A stretch of 64,000 bases of DNA from assembly GCF_020421205.1 (NCBI RefSeq), contig NZ_JAIZZH010000001.1:186001-250000 (forward strand). The letters are read 5' to 3'. The notes under the pieces are model-generated. The model was not told the origin of the DNA. It made no database searches and was given only the letters and a program-made list of their open reading frames with translations. The position numbers and the translations under genes were made by a program. Shown piece after piece: positions 26,701-33,919 of the stretch (the first letter of the stretch is position 1; the number at the start of each line of letters is the position of its first letter). Source of the stretch: Hymenobacter pini. GTDB taxonomy: Bacteria; Bacteroidota; Bacteroidia; Cytophagales; Hymenobacteraceae.

Positions 26701-28100
26701 GTGCTACCGTAGCCCGTACCCGTGGCGTTGATGGCGTAGGCGCGCACGTAGTAGGTAGTATTCGGCGCCAAGCCCGAAATGGTTTCCGAGAATGTGGTCG
26801 TGGTAGCCGCGTTGGCATCCTGCGTGACGCCGGCTTCCCCGATGGCGGGGGTGTTGTCGGTGGTGCTGTACACCACGCCACGGCCCGTAATGGAGCCGTT
26901 TTCGGCGGTGATGGTGCCGCCCAGCACGGCGCTGGAGGCTGTGATGCTGGCCGCGTCGGCCGTCGTGACGGTCGGCGCGGCGGCAGAGCCAGCCCCCACG
27001 GCAAGGCCAAGAATACTCGTATTTGAGGTACCAATCTGGGCACCGTCGTTGAGTAACGAGGTAATGACGCCAGCCGGAGTTACGGCGACGATATCCCGGT
27101 TGTTGATGCTGATGTCACCTAGTATCACCCGGTTGTTGGCCGCATCGTAAGAGAGCGGGCCCGGCGACGTGGGGAAGCCCCGGCCATTGCTGTTTACATC
27201 GACTACAGTTTCCTCAATGCCGCCGCCTAGCGGGATGCGCCGCAGTTGGTCGTTGAAGGTGGTAATGCCATTGTCGCGGAGAACGTAGTAGAGCGTATTG
27301 TCGCGCGTGTTAACGGCAATACCTCCTTGGGTAGTTACGGAACCGCCGCTAGTGGTTGCTGAAAACTCAAAGGGCTTCGTTACGGCTCTGGTAGTTAAGT
27401 TAACCGCCGATATATACAGGTTGTTGGTCTCTCCGCTATTAACGCCAACGGATACACCGTTTGCTACTAGCAAGCGGTTGTTTTGCAGGTCGAGGGCCAG
27501 CGCCTGAGGGGTAGCCGGGAAGTTAGTGGTACCACTGTTAACGAAGACTTCTTCGTCGCCCCCACCCAGCGGAATGCGGCGCAGTTGGTCGAGGCGGCCA
27601 CCAAAGGCATTGTCGCTAAGGGCGTAGTACAGGTAGCGCCCCGCGTTATCCACCACCATGCCATTTAAGATAGTAGTGGTAGCACCAGGAATGTTCGCCA
27701 GCGTCTTGAATACAGTAGATATCCCGGTGGCACTGACTACATAAATAACGGGCGAGTTCCCTACGGCATTCGCTATGAACACCCGATCATTAGTAGCGTC
27801 GTAGGCTACCTGTGAGGGCGAGGGCGCGATGTTGTTGCCACCGGCGTTTGGGGCCACAACGGTCTCGCTCCCTCCGGCTAGCGGAATGCTACGCAACTGG
27901 TCGTTGGTAGTATTGAAACTACCGTCGCTGACGGAATAGTACACCTTCGTTTGGGCCAGACTGCTCACGCTGACCAGTAAAACCAGCAGTAACGCCAGGA
28001 ACTGGCCCAGGTAGCCACCAACTGGCGGCCGGGGCAGTAAGAGGTGCGTACCCGGCGAAACCAATGGCCTTCGCTGGACAGAACTGTAAGGGTGTTTCAT
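20763..28100 (-). CDS. Giant T9SS-secreted multidomain surface protein
   Basis: A 2445-residue protein. A long N-terminus precedes a hydrophobic leader ending SVSSLAQ (~50). Residues ~52-375 are beta-propeller-like repeats (each with LRRIPLGGG and a tyrosine-rich VYYSVSDG-type strand). Next come about three fibronectin/Ig-like repeats (PTVTTATPSSxTTNSAVLGGNVxADGGATV). Alternating Ig-like modules follow, including two nearly identical ~185-residue modules (AAPTLRIQA... LNVFVNDVF). Near the C-terminal third is a LamG/concanavalin-like domain (ALRFVGGGTPGYVDF ... YPGNMDEVSQWNRALSQTEIRQL). The end is a T9SS sorting domain (FPNPTAGQLTIRL ... GVYTLRLILNG). It should be exported by type IX secretion and attached to the surface as an adhesin or matrix protein. 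ATG 28100. Confidence 0.9.
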   Translation of the reverse strand: MKHPYSSVQRRPLVSPGTHLLLPRPPVGGYLGQFLALLLVLLVSVSSLAQTKVYYSVSDGSFNTTNDQLRSIPLAGGSETVVAPNAGGNNIAPSPSQVAYDATNDRVFIANAVGNSPVIYVVSATGISTVFKTLANIPGATTTILNGMVVDNAGRYLYYALSDNAFGGRLDQLRRIPLGGGDEEVFVNSGTTNFPATPQALALDLQNNRLLVANGVSVGVNSGETNNLYISAVNLTTRAVTKPFEFSATTSGGSVTTQGGIAVNTRDNTLYYVLRDNGITTFNDQLRRIPLGGGIEETVVDVNSNGRGFPTSPGPLSYDAANNRVILGDISINNRDIVAVTPAGVITSLLNDGAQIGTSNTSILGLAVGAGSAAAPTVTTADAASITASSAVLGGTITAENGSITGRGVVYSTTDNTPAIGEAGVTQDANAATTTTFSETISGLAPNTTYYVRAYAINATGTGYGSTFTFVTLANAPTVTTATPSSVTTNSAVLGGNVSADGGATVTGRGVVYSITSTNGTPAIGGTGVTTAANGSGTGTFSATISPLSPGTSYSVRAYATNSAGTSYGAVQTFTTAANAPTVTTATPSSITTNSAVLGGNVTADGGATVTSRGVVYSVTSTNSTPAIGGSGVSTGATGSGSGGFLATTSGLTPNTNYSVRAYATNSAGTSYGAVQTFTTAALPTVVSVTRLDLSPTATTQVSYRVVFSSSVTGVNQSNFTLTNNGLTGTSITGVTGSGTTYTVTANTGSGDGTLRLDVNNTAGNITPAPSNVPYTAGQEYTITKSFAAAPTLRIQAAGSASNNGDVTAFVDVVQVLNASNGSAVTTGLQNGSFEDNNVPTTAGSYLYANQGLTAPPWAFTARSGVSRNGGGISTFNSTAYDGTSVALIQSAGDNNASISQNLAVPTGSYQISFRAIQRNYSSLDQRLNVFVNDVFLGTFQPNNVPSYGLFTSPTFSVTAPALTATITSAAGNNGGSTSISPIPFTVTFSQNVTGFEASDVTVGNGTLSGFAAVDGKTYTFNVTPTVNGNVTVNVPADVAADANNTANSAAPQFTIQYAQTVTAAPVVTAPANGSLTNNPRPTYSGTAAAGSTVTIYAGPASGSATAIGTVTATGGTFSLPQPTALAGGTYQVYATAQLNGQAVSANSNTNTFTVDTQAPSVASIVRLNPSTATTNATSLTFRVTFSEAVTGVTTGSFTFTTTGGSTTGSIASGAAVSGSNNTQYDVTVNSVSGNGTVRLDVKSSGSGITDGAGNALNGGYTSGQSYTVIQSVTVTSVTRLTPSPTATSQVTYQVVFSGSVTGLTTNNFTPTITGGSVSGASVSSVSGSGTTYTVVVNTGTGSGTLRLDVTSSTGTTPTISNVPYTTGEQYTITKSFAAAPTLRIQAGGSPTGNPDVTAFVDVVQVLNASNGSAVTNGLQNGSFETNNVDPSSFKKTPDVLATPWAFTGFAGISRNGSQFSSSAYDGTSVALIQSAGDDNASISQNLAVPTGSYQISFQAIQRNYTGKNQRLNVFVNDVFVGSIQPNNGNPPTYDTFTSAAFSVTAPALTATVSTSSTSPTSTSPIPFSVSFSQSVGTSFTASDVTVAGGTLTSGSFSGSGAGPYTFTVTPSGAGNVSVSLAADVAQDANNTGNMASNTVSVQFQIRTAAPVVTTPANNSSVSTNQPTYTGTAPASSTITVYVDNTNIGTTTANASGNWTLTQPTALASGSHTVYATAQASGEAVSSPSTTNNFTVLNSATYTSSTTEQLNTGLAQVGSTNQEILRVSVVIGGGTSAPLSATSLTFTTTGSTRPADIAAARVYYTGTNGTLTTTTLFGSAVASPNGTFTVTGNQLLTTGTNYFFLVYDVAATATPGGVLDATLTSLTVGGTVRTPTVTDPTGNRRIVQTSRVAGMALRFVGGGTPGYVDFSASTTAAPVLGPSYTQVAWIKPAIGTSSDTYYILGNGTGNTAAPYIAITGNGRVEAGFGTGSTLRSIRTGPQTVTANEWSQIAATFNGSALTVYLNGDVIALVNGTGSPVATPVNYVGNAGTTGTSFYPGNMDEVSQWNRALSQTEIRQLRHLTLSGGENGLVSYLQFNENGATTTLDGVSGAVGTLTGASRVTSTAPVGAGTSNLQSVSATGNYTFTGTNVAINFTSAGSTPYDVVVTRLEGTPLGTPVTDPNLRSTHTRAYWIVDRYSTSTFSASITYTLDQGLISAGDAAAPANLKLYKRGSNSDGAFDAPISATAANAVASTVTFPVNSFSQTFIGTYGSSPLPVELVRFTAERKGNDALLLWATAQERNNAYFEVESSVDGRTFRAVGRVTGQGSSNQGRAYSLTDQNLGRYGRALIYYRLRQVDTDGTTAYSGVQTVQIPRVATDLTVSVFPNPTAGQLTIRLSDAYTGKAQGGLFDAQGRLVQELSHQLATATSLDIPVSVQHLPTGVYTLRLILNGQVLHQQVVVQH
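23449..25765. repeat. Two near-identical ~560-bp modules inside the giant gene
   Basis: The stretches at ~23449-24000 and ~25200-25765 encode matching modules. Identical runs include gctgccgttgctggcattga and the ALIQSAGD-NNASISQNLAVPTGSYQISF segment. They are spaced about 1.75 kb apart in direct orientation. Two more near-identical FN3-type units lie at ~26080-26350 and ~26385-26660. Unequal recombination between copies could change protein length. Confidence 0.75.
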
Positions 28101-28208
28101 AAGGAAACGGCTATGAATGAAGCAAAAAGGCGAACGAAGCAGTAAGAGGACGATTCTCTAGCTTAGTATAGGTCAAGCTATATATTAGTCCTCCCGTCAA
28201 ATTGGAAA

Positions 28209-28239
28209 GCACCGCCCGGCTTTCGACGCCGAGCGGTGC
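28209..28239 (-). terminator. Hairpin downstream of the collar-domain gene
   Basis: A 12-bp stem with one mismatch (gcaccgcccggc / gccgagcggtgc) and a seven-base loop, 36 bp past the stop. On the minus strand it runs into CTTTCC, so the T-run is poor. Confidence 0.55.
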
Positions 28240-28274
28240 CCCGTATTCCGACAGCACAAAACCTTCGGGTGCCG

Positions 28275-28829
28275 TTAGTTACGCGAGGGATACAGGCCGT
28301 ACAGGCAAATGATGTAGTTCAGACCCAGATAAGGTTGCATTACGCTGAAAGGCTGGTTGCCGCCCGCCGGGCTAATCGCCTGCGGATTGGCTAAGCCGTT
28401 GGCAGTGGGAGTGTACCCGTTTGTCGTTACAGTAGTACCACTACCCGCATCTTCGAAGTTGCCAATGGCAGGTACACCACCCGCTGGGCTGGGGGCCGTA
28501 CCGTTGCCAGTGTTAACCGCCAAGGTGTGGGTGTGATTGGGCATCTGCAAAGTCGTCAGCGTCACGTTGCTCACACCGGCACGCTCGCCCAGTTGCACAC
28601 CTTGCAAGCCGGGGCCGGGCTGGCCGTTGTTGGAGTGCACGGGTACGCGGCTGCGCAGGTCAGGCAGCGCAAACGTAGTAGTGCCGTTGCCGCCGTAATA
28701 GGTACCCAGAATCGAATACAGCGCCGAATTCTGCGCGATATTCAGCAGGGAGCCGTCGCAAAAGGCCCAGCCTTTGGGAGCAAAATTGCCGGCAAACAGT
28801 ACAATGGAACCAATGAAAGCTTCGTCCAT
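28275..28829 (-). CDS. Phage tail collar domain / microcystin-dependent-like protein
   Basis: A 184-residue protein that begins with the collar-domain signature: GSIVLFAGNFAPKGWAFCDGSLL, then ILGTYYGGNGTTTFALPDLRSRVPVH. A central NHTHTLAVNTG segment and a C-terminus PYLGLNYIICLYGLYP complete the usual plan. The domain is known from phage tail fibres and from bacterial MdpB-like proteins, often in sets of two or three; here it is single. Its role is unknown. Start: ATG 28829 fits the family start; an ATG further upstream would add residues with no resemblance. No other phage gene is nearby, so I do not take this as prophage evidence. Confidence 0.88.
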   Translation of the reverse strand: MDEAFIGSIVLFAGNFAPKGWAFCDGSLLNIAQNSALYSILGTYYGGNGTTTFALPDLRSRVPVHSNNGQPGPGLQGVQLGERAGVSNVTLTTLQMPNHTHTLAVNTGNGTAPSPAGGVPAIGNFEDAGSGTTVTTNGYTPTANGLANPQAISPAGGNQPFSVMQPYLGLNYIICLYGLYPSRN

Positions 28830-29419
28830 AGCGGGTTGTAAGTGAAAGTGAAAGAGAGTGAACACGCCCTTGGCTTCGTACCAAGGGGATACTGTGGGCA
28901 TATAGGACCAGCCCTGCTGCTGTATAGCAGGGAGAGAAATCACAAAACAAAGGTGTGTGAGAGGTAGGACCGTAGGGGCTATATACCCACGAGCAGTATC
29001 AGGTCGGGAAAGTCAAGCCACTTACCGGCAGCTTAGCTAAGGGGATAAATTGCTCTGGTAGTAGGGAGCAAATAGTAGTGCGATAGAGCGAGTGGCAGCG
29101 GAAGGTACTGTTGAGTTCAGTAGAAAAGCATGCAAACTTGCTGAAATAAATTCACTTTTAATAGCATTCTACAAACATTTGTAACCAATGTTGAATAACT
29201 CCGTACAGAAGCGGTTTTCTGCTGAATAAAGAGGTAATTATAGTATATTAATCATATATACTTAATATTGAATAACATACCCTTTTGCTTACAATTGATT
29301 GAGTAATAGGTGAGTGCTTGAGTAGGCTAACTATATAGTTGCAAATCTATACTAGGCTAAAAGGGCGGTCTACTCTTGCTGATAGGTCGCCTAGTACATC
29401 TCGTACTTTCAGCCGCAGA
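28830..29419. other. 590-bp gene-free, unusually AT-rich gap
   Basis: No credible coding frame on either strand. The part at ~29090-29370 is far richer in A/T than the rest of the window (for example ataattatagtatattaatc-type runs, tatatacttaatattgaata). It must include the promoter of the collar-domain gene (minus strand). On the minus strand, TAGATTTG at ~29344-29351 matches the Bacteroidota -7 consensus TAnnTTTG, but I see no clear -33 partner. Confidence 0.6.
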
Positions 29420-31144
29420 TTAATACCCCGCCGCCGCATCGTCGCCGCGCGGGTCAGCACCGCCTTCCAATTTGCCATCGGGCAGCACCCGAATGACTTC
29501 TACCCGGCCCCAGCCACCACGGGGGCTCAGCGTGTAGCCCCGGGCCCGCAGGGTATCCTGGGCGGAGGGTAGCAGGGCTCCAGCTTCTACATCTATTTGA
29601 TCCGGGAGCCACTGATGGTGCAGGCGGCGGGCGGCCACGGCCTGCTGGGCATTCATGCCATAATCCACCACGTTCAGGATAGACTGTAGTACGCTGGTGA
29701 TGATGGTACTGCCACCGGGCGTGCCGGTTACTAAGGCTAGCTTGTTGCCTTTGGTGAGGATGGTCGGCGTCATGGAAGACAGCATGCGTTTGCCGGGGGC
29801 AATGGCGTTAGCCGCGCCGCCCACCAACCCGTAGGAGTTAGGCGTGCCGGGCTTGCTGCTGAAATCGTCCATTTCGTTGTTGAGCAGGAAGCCGGCCCCG
29901 GCCACTACCACTTTGCTGCCGTAGGCTCCGTTGAGGGTGGTGGTGCAGCTCACGGCGTTGCCCTGGGCATCCACCACGTTGTAGTGCGTCGTCTGGTCTG
30001 ATTCGTAGCCGGGTAGGCCCGCGCCAGCCGTTACCTGGGCGCTGGGCGTAGCTCGGTAGGGCAGGGTAGTGGCCATGCGCTGCTTGTTGTACTTGGCATC
30101 GAGCAGCTGCGGCACAGGAACCTTACCAAAATCCGGGTCGCCGAGGTAAGTGGCGCGGTCGGCGTACACCCGGCGCTCAGCCTCCGTTATCCAGTGCGTG
30201 GCCTGGGGGGAGTGCCAGCCGGCTTTGCCCAGGTTGTAAGGCTCCAGCATCTGCAGCATCTGCAGCAGGGCTACCCCGCCGGAGCTGGGCGGCGGAAACG
30301 TGAGGACGTTGTAGCCCCGGTACTGTCCATGCAGCGGTGCGCGCCACTTGGGCTGATAGCTTAGCAGGTCCTGTTTGGTAATGATGCCTTTGCCGCGCTG
30401 CATCTCGGCTACCAGCAGATTGGCGGTTTCGCCCTCATAGAAACCAGCTTTGCCCTGGTCCCGAACCCGTTCTAAAGTCCGGGCTAGTTCCGGGTACCGG
30501 ATTACCTCACCAGCAACCCAAGTGCCCTCTTTCAGGTAGGCACTGCCGGGGTTAAGCTTCGCAAACGTATCGTGTTGGCCGTTGAGGCCGGCTGCTTCCT
30601 TCTCTGTTAGCTTGAGGCCTTTAGCGGCTAGGTCTACAGCGGGCTGCACCACGTCCTTCCACGGCAGCTTGCCCAGCTTGCGGTGCAGCTCCCACATGCC
30701 GGCCACGGTGCCGGGTACGCCGGCGGCCAGGTGGCCCAGGGTGCTCAGGTTGGGAATCACGTTGCCCTGGGCGTCCAGGTACATATCCCGGGAGGCGGCG
30801 GCTGGTGCAGTTTCCCGGAAGTCGAGGGCCCCTTCCTGGCCGTCGGCGCCGCGGTAGAGCAGAAAGCCCCCGCCCCCGATATTGCCGGCCACCGGCAGGG
30901 CCACGGCCAAGGCAAACTGCACAGCTACGGCGGCATCGTAGGCATTGCCGCCTTTCTGCAGAATTTCTACCCCAATCCGTGTGGCCTCGGGGTGAGCCGA
31001 GGTAACCATAGCTTTGGCCGTTACCACGGGCGTAGCGGCCGGAATGGGCGCGGCCAGCGTGGTGGCAGAGGGAGTGGTAGTAGGGGAGGAGGTGGTGCAG
31101 GCCGCCAGGGCCGCTACCAGCAGAAAGGAGACAGAGCGGTTCAT
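29420..31144 (-). CDS. ggt: Gamma-glutamyltransferase, predicted lipoprotein
   Basis: A 574-residue Ntn-hydrolase precursor. The N-terminus has a lipobox (ALAAC, Cys16), so the enzyme should be lipid-anchored rather than free in the periplasm. The large subunit starts TSAHPEATRIGVEILQKGGNAYDAAVAVQFAL. Self-cleavage is expected before Thr385 in DQTTHYNVVD, giving the small subunit with its N-terminal Thr nucleophile. GSKVVVAGAGFLLNNEMDDFSSKPG and the GTPGGSTIITSV glycine loop follow. It cleaves glutathione and other gamma-glutamyl compounds and transfers the glutamyl group to water or amino acids. ATG 31144. It is divergent from the branching-enzyme gene with a 141-bp gap. Confidence 0.93.
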   Translation of the reverse strand: MNRSVSFLLVAALAACTTSSPTTTPSATTLAAPIPAATPVVTAKAMVTSAHPEATRIGVEILQKGGNAYDAAVAVQFALAVALPVAGNIGGGGFLLYRGADGQEGALDFRETAPAAASRDMYLDAQGNVIPNLSTLGHLAAGVPGTVAGMWELHRKLGKLPWKDVVQPAVDLAAKGLKLTEKEAAGLNGQHDTFAKLNPGSAYLKEGTWVAGEVIRYPELARTLERVRDQGKAGFYEGETANLLVAEMQRGKGIITKQDLLSYQPKWRAPLHGQYRGYNVLTFPPPSSGGVALLQMLQMLEPYNLGKAGWHSPQATHWITEAERRVYADRATYLGDPDFGKVPVPQLLDAKYNKQRMATTLPYRATPSAQVTAGAGLPGYESDQTTHYNVVDAQGNAVSCTTTLNGAYGSKVVVAGAGFLLNNEMDDFSSKPGTPNSYGLVGGAANAIAPGKRMLSSMTPTILTKGNKLALVTGTPGGSTIITSVLQSILNVVDYGMNAQQAVAARRLHHQWLPDQIDVEAGALLPSAQDTLRARGYTLSPRGGWGRVEVIRVLPDGKLEGGADPRGDDAAAGY

Positions 31145-31285
31145 AGCAGGTAAAGGTACAAGAGGATTATTGCTGAATTGATGCCCTGATGATGGAGCAT
31201 TGACAGATCAGGGCCGCAGGCCGTTATCCGTCAACTCCAATGCCTTAAACCCCGTAGCTTTGGCCTGAACCTGACTGTCCTGCTT

Positions 31286-33349
31286 ATGACGCCCGATACC
31301 TTTGACTCGCCAACTGCTGCGGCTCCTACCGATGTAACGGCCCGTTTGCCGCTCGTGCAGCACGACCCCTGGCTGGCCCCGTTTGAGCCGGTGCTGCAGC
31401 AGCGCCAACAACGGCTGGCGCAGCGCCTCCAGGAAATAACAGCGCAATACGGTTCATTAAGCAAGTTCGCCTTGGCTCACCAACGCCTGGGTCTCAACTA
31501 CGACGGCCGCCGCCGGGGCTACTGGTTCCGGGAGTGGGCTCCCGCCGCCGAGGCCCTGTATCTGGTGGGTGACTTCAACGGCTGGGACCGGCAGGCTACC
31601 CCGCTCATCAAGGGCGCAGACGGGGTGTGGGAAGTGTTTCTGGGTGATAAGGAATACAAAGACCGCCTCACGCACCATTCCCTCTATAAAGTACACGTGG
31701 TAACGGCCCAGGGCGGCCACGACCGGCTGCCGGCCATGCTACGCCGCGCCGTACAAAACCCCGAAACCCACGATTTTGCCGGGCAAGTGTGGAAGCCGGA
31801 ACAGCAGTTTCAGTGGGCCGACCAGAAATTTCGGGTGCCCAACGCCGTGCGCGAGCCGCTGATTTACGAGGCTCACGTGGGCATGGCCCTGGAAGAAGGC
31901 AAAGTAGGCTCCTACCTGGAGTTTGCCGACCAGATTTTGCCCCGCATCCAGGCCGAGGGCTACAACTGCGTGCAGCTGATGGCCGTGATGGAGCACCCGT
32001 ATTATGGTTCGTTCGGGTATCACGTGGCCAACTTCTTCGGGGTATCGTCGCGGTTTGGTACGCCCGAGGAACTGAAGTATCTCATCAATGAAGCCCACCG
32101 CCGGGGCCTGGCCGTGCTGCTGGACGTGGTGCACTCCCACGCCGTGAAAAACGAGGCCGAGGGCCTGGCCAATTTCGACGGCTCGGGCCACCAGTACTTC
32201 CACGCCGGCCGCCGCGGTGACCACCCTGGCTGGGATTCCAAGCTGTTTGACTACGGCAAGCCGGAGGTGCAGCAGTTCTTACTAAGCAACCTGCGCTACT
32301 GGCTGGAGGAGTTCCACTTCGATGGTTTCCGATTCGACGGCATCACCAGCATGCTCTACCAGCACCACGGCGAGGGCGTGGCGTTTGGTTCGTACGAGCA
32401 GTATTTCAGCGAGGATGCCGACGAGGACGCTATTCTATACCTGCAACTGGCTACTACGCTGGTGCGGGAGTTCAAGCGTAGCGCCGTACTCATTGCCGAG
32501 GATATGAGCGGGATGCCCGGCCTGTGTCGGCCCATCGAGGAGGGCGGCATTGGCTTTGATTACCGCCTGGGCATGGGTATTCCGGATTACTGGATTAAGC
32601 TGCTCAAGCACACCCGCGACGAGGACTGGAACCTCTACGACCTGTGGCACGTGCTTACCAACCGCCGCCAAGGCGAGAAAACCGTAGCCTACGCCGAAAG
32701 CCACGACCAAGCCCTGGTAGGCGACAAAACCCTGGCCCACTGGCTGCTTGATCGTGCCATCTACGAGCATATGCACAAGGACGACCCCGACCCCGTGGCG
32801 GCCCGGGGTATGGCCCTGCATAAGCTTATCCGACTGGCTACGCTGAGCCTGGGCGGTGAGGCCTACCTGAATTTCATCGGCAACGAGTTTGGCCATCCTG
32901 AGTGGGTGGATTTTCCGCGCGAGGGCAACAACTGGAGCCACCATTTCGCCCGCCGCCAATGGAGCTTGGCTGACAACCCCGACCTGAAATTCCAGTACCT
33001 GCTGCAATTTGATAAGGCCATGCTGCAACTGGCCCGCACCAGCCGTGTGCTCAGCGCCGGCCCGGCCCGGCAGCTCAACGTGGATAGCACCAACCAAGTG
33101 CTCATTTTTGAGCGGGGCGGCTTGGTGTTCGTGTTCAGCTTCCACGTCGACCGGAGCGTGACGGACTACCGCTTTGCGGTGCCCACCGCCGGCCGTTACC
33201 GCATTGTGCTGAACTCCGATGATGCGCAATTCGGCGGGTTCGGCCGGGTAGACGACAACTACGTTTACGAAACCTTCCAGGAAGACGGCACCAACAAGCT
33301 CAGCCTCTACGTAACCAGCCGCACGGCCCTGGTGCTGGCGCAGGTGTAG
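31286..33349 (+). CDS. glgB: 1,4-alpha-glucan branching enzyme, eukaryote-type
   Basis: A 687-residue GH13 branching enzyme. The CBM48-type N-terminal domain (YWFREWAPAAEALYLVGDFNGW) precedes the catalytic barrel: MAVMEHPYYGSFGYHVANFF, VLLDVVHSH at ~277-285, GFRFDGITSM with nucleophile Asp351, IAEDMSG with Glu405, and YAESHDQALVG with the third acid. The GYHVANFFGVSSRFGTPEELKYLI and NFIGNEFGHPEWVDFPREGN runs resemble the animal/plant/fungal branching-enzyme group more than E. coli GlgB. It adds alpha-1,6 branches to glycogen. Cytoplasmic. The stop codon lies in the arm of a long palindrome shared with the convergent neighbour. No complete glycogen synthase is in the window. Confidence 0.93.
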   Translation: MTPDTFDSPTAAAPTDVTARLPLVQHDPWLAPFEPVLQQRQQRLAQRLQEITAQYGSLSKFALAHQRLGLNYDGRRRGYWFREWAPAAEALYLVGDFNGWDRQATPLIKGADGVWEVFLGDKEYKDRLTHHSLYKVHVVTAQGGHDRLPAMLRRAVQNPETHDFAGQVWKPEQQFQWADQKFRVPNAVREPLIYEAHVGMALEEGKVGSYLEFADQILPRIQAEGYNCVQLMAVMEHPYYGSFGYHVANFFGVSSRFGTPEELKYLINEAHRRGLAVLLDVVHSHAVKNEAEGLANFDGSGHQYFHAGRRGDHPGWDSKLFDYGKPEVQQFLLSNLRYWLEEFHFDGFRFDGITSMLYQHHGEGVAFGSYEQYFSEDADEDAILYLQLATTLVREFKRSAVLIAEDMSGMPGLCRPIEEGGIGFDYRLGMGIPDYWIKLLKHTRDEDWNLYDLWHVLTNRRQGEKTVAYAESHDQALVGDKTLAHWLLDRAIYEHMHKDDPDPVAARGMALHKLIRLATLSLGGEAYLNFIGNEFGHPEWVDFPREGNNWSHHFARRQWSLADNPDLKFQYLLQFDKAMLQLARTSRVLSAGPARQLNVDSTNQVLIFERGGLVFVFSFHVDRSVTDYRFAVPTAGRYRIVLNSDDAQFGGFGRVDDNYVYETFQEDGTNKLSLYVTSRTALVLAQV

Positions 33350-33440
33350 TCAAGTTGGCCGTTATGAGTTGCCCGTTGCGAGTTATCAGAACAGTTCTGA
33401 CAACTCGCAACGGGCAACTCATAACGGCCAACTTGACTAC
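33346..33440. terminator. 95-bp near-perfect palindrome over two convergent stop codons
   Basis: Arms 33346-33392 and 33394-33440 match at 46 of 47 positions around a single central base. The sequence starts gtagtcaagttggccgttat and ends with its reverse complement. The TAG of the branching enzyme (33347-33349) and the TAG of the OmdA gene (33437-33439, minus strand) both lie in the outermost stem. The GAGTTG(C)CCGTTG units resemble those in the insertion at 39369. It probably acts as a bidirectional terminator although no T-run follows. Confidence 0.8.
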
Positions 33441-33919
33441 TGCTTGGTTTTGCGGCCGGTGCGGGCAATTTCCAGCGCGTCTTCAATGCGCTGGGAGCGG
33501 GCCTCGTCCTTTTTGGTACGGGCAATGCGCATAGCCAATTCCTTACGTTGGGTGAAAGGCAAGGCGTCAAACTGCACGCGGAGGCCGGCCCGTTCTAATG
33601 CCTGCTCAAAGTCAGCAGGCAGCTCAATGCCGCCGGGTTCGGTGTCGCGCTCCAATATCAAGTGCACGGTGTCGGTCCAGGTTTTATTGATAGCGTTGCG
33701 CACTTCTTTACGGATGCTGAGCATGTGCTGCCCGTCGCCGAACGGCACCAAGTTGGTGCGGATGGGAAACCCATCAATAGTGCCAATAACCGGTAGCGGC
33801 CCCTTTACCCCGTAGGTATCGGGCACGCTGAAGGGAACAACCAAGAAAACGCCGCTGTCGGCACCGTCCATCTCCATGGGGGCATCAAACTCGTGGCGGA
33901 GGGGGGCTTCAGAACTCAT
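33437..33919 (-). CDS. DUF1905 plus OmdA (YdeI-like) protein
   Basis: A 160-residue protein with two recognisable parts. Residues ~20-100 fit DUF1905 (FSVPDTYGVKGPLPVIGTIDGFPIRTNLVPFGDGQHMLSIRKEVRNAI). The C-terminal ~50 residues fit the OmdA/YdeI helical region (FDALPFTQRKELAMRIARTKKDEARSQRIEDALE). Cytoplasmic; function unknown. Its ATG overlaps the TGA of the upstream half-glycosyltransferase (ATGA), which implies translational coupling. The gene ends inside the large palindrome shared with glgB. Another OmdA-type gene is at 8441. Confidence 0.85.
   Translation of the reverse strand: MSSEAPLRHEFDAPMEMDGADSGVFLVVPFSVPDTYGVKGPLPVIGTIDGFPIRTNLVPFGDGQHMLSIRKEVRNAINKTWTDTVHLILERDTEPGGIELPADFEQALERAGLRVQFDALPFTQRKELAMRIARTKKDEARSQRIEDALEIARTGRKTKQ

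Noticed and set aside
28275..28829. Prophage or tailocin remnant
   Set aside because: Only one collar-domain protein is present, with no capsid, tail, lysis or integrase genes, and such proteins occur alone in bacteria.
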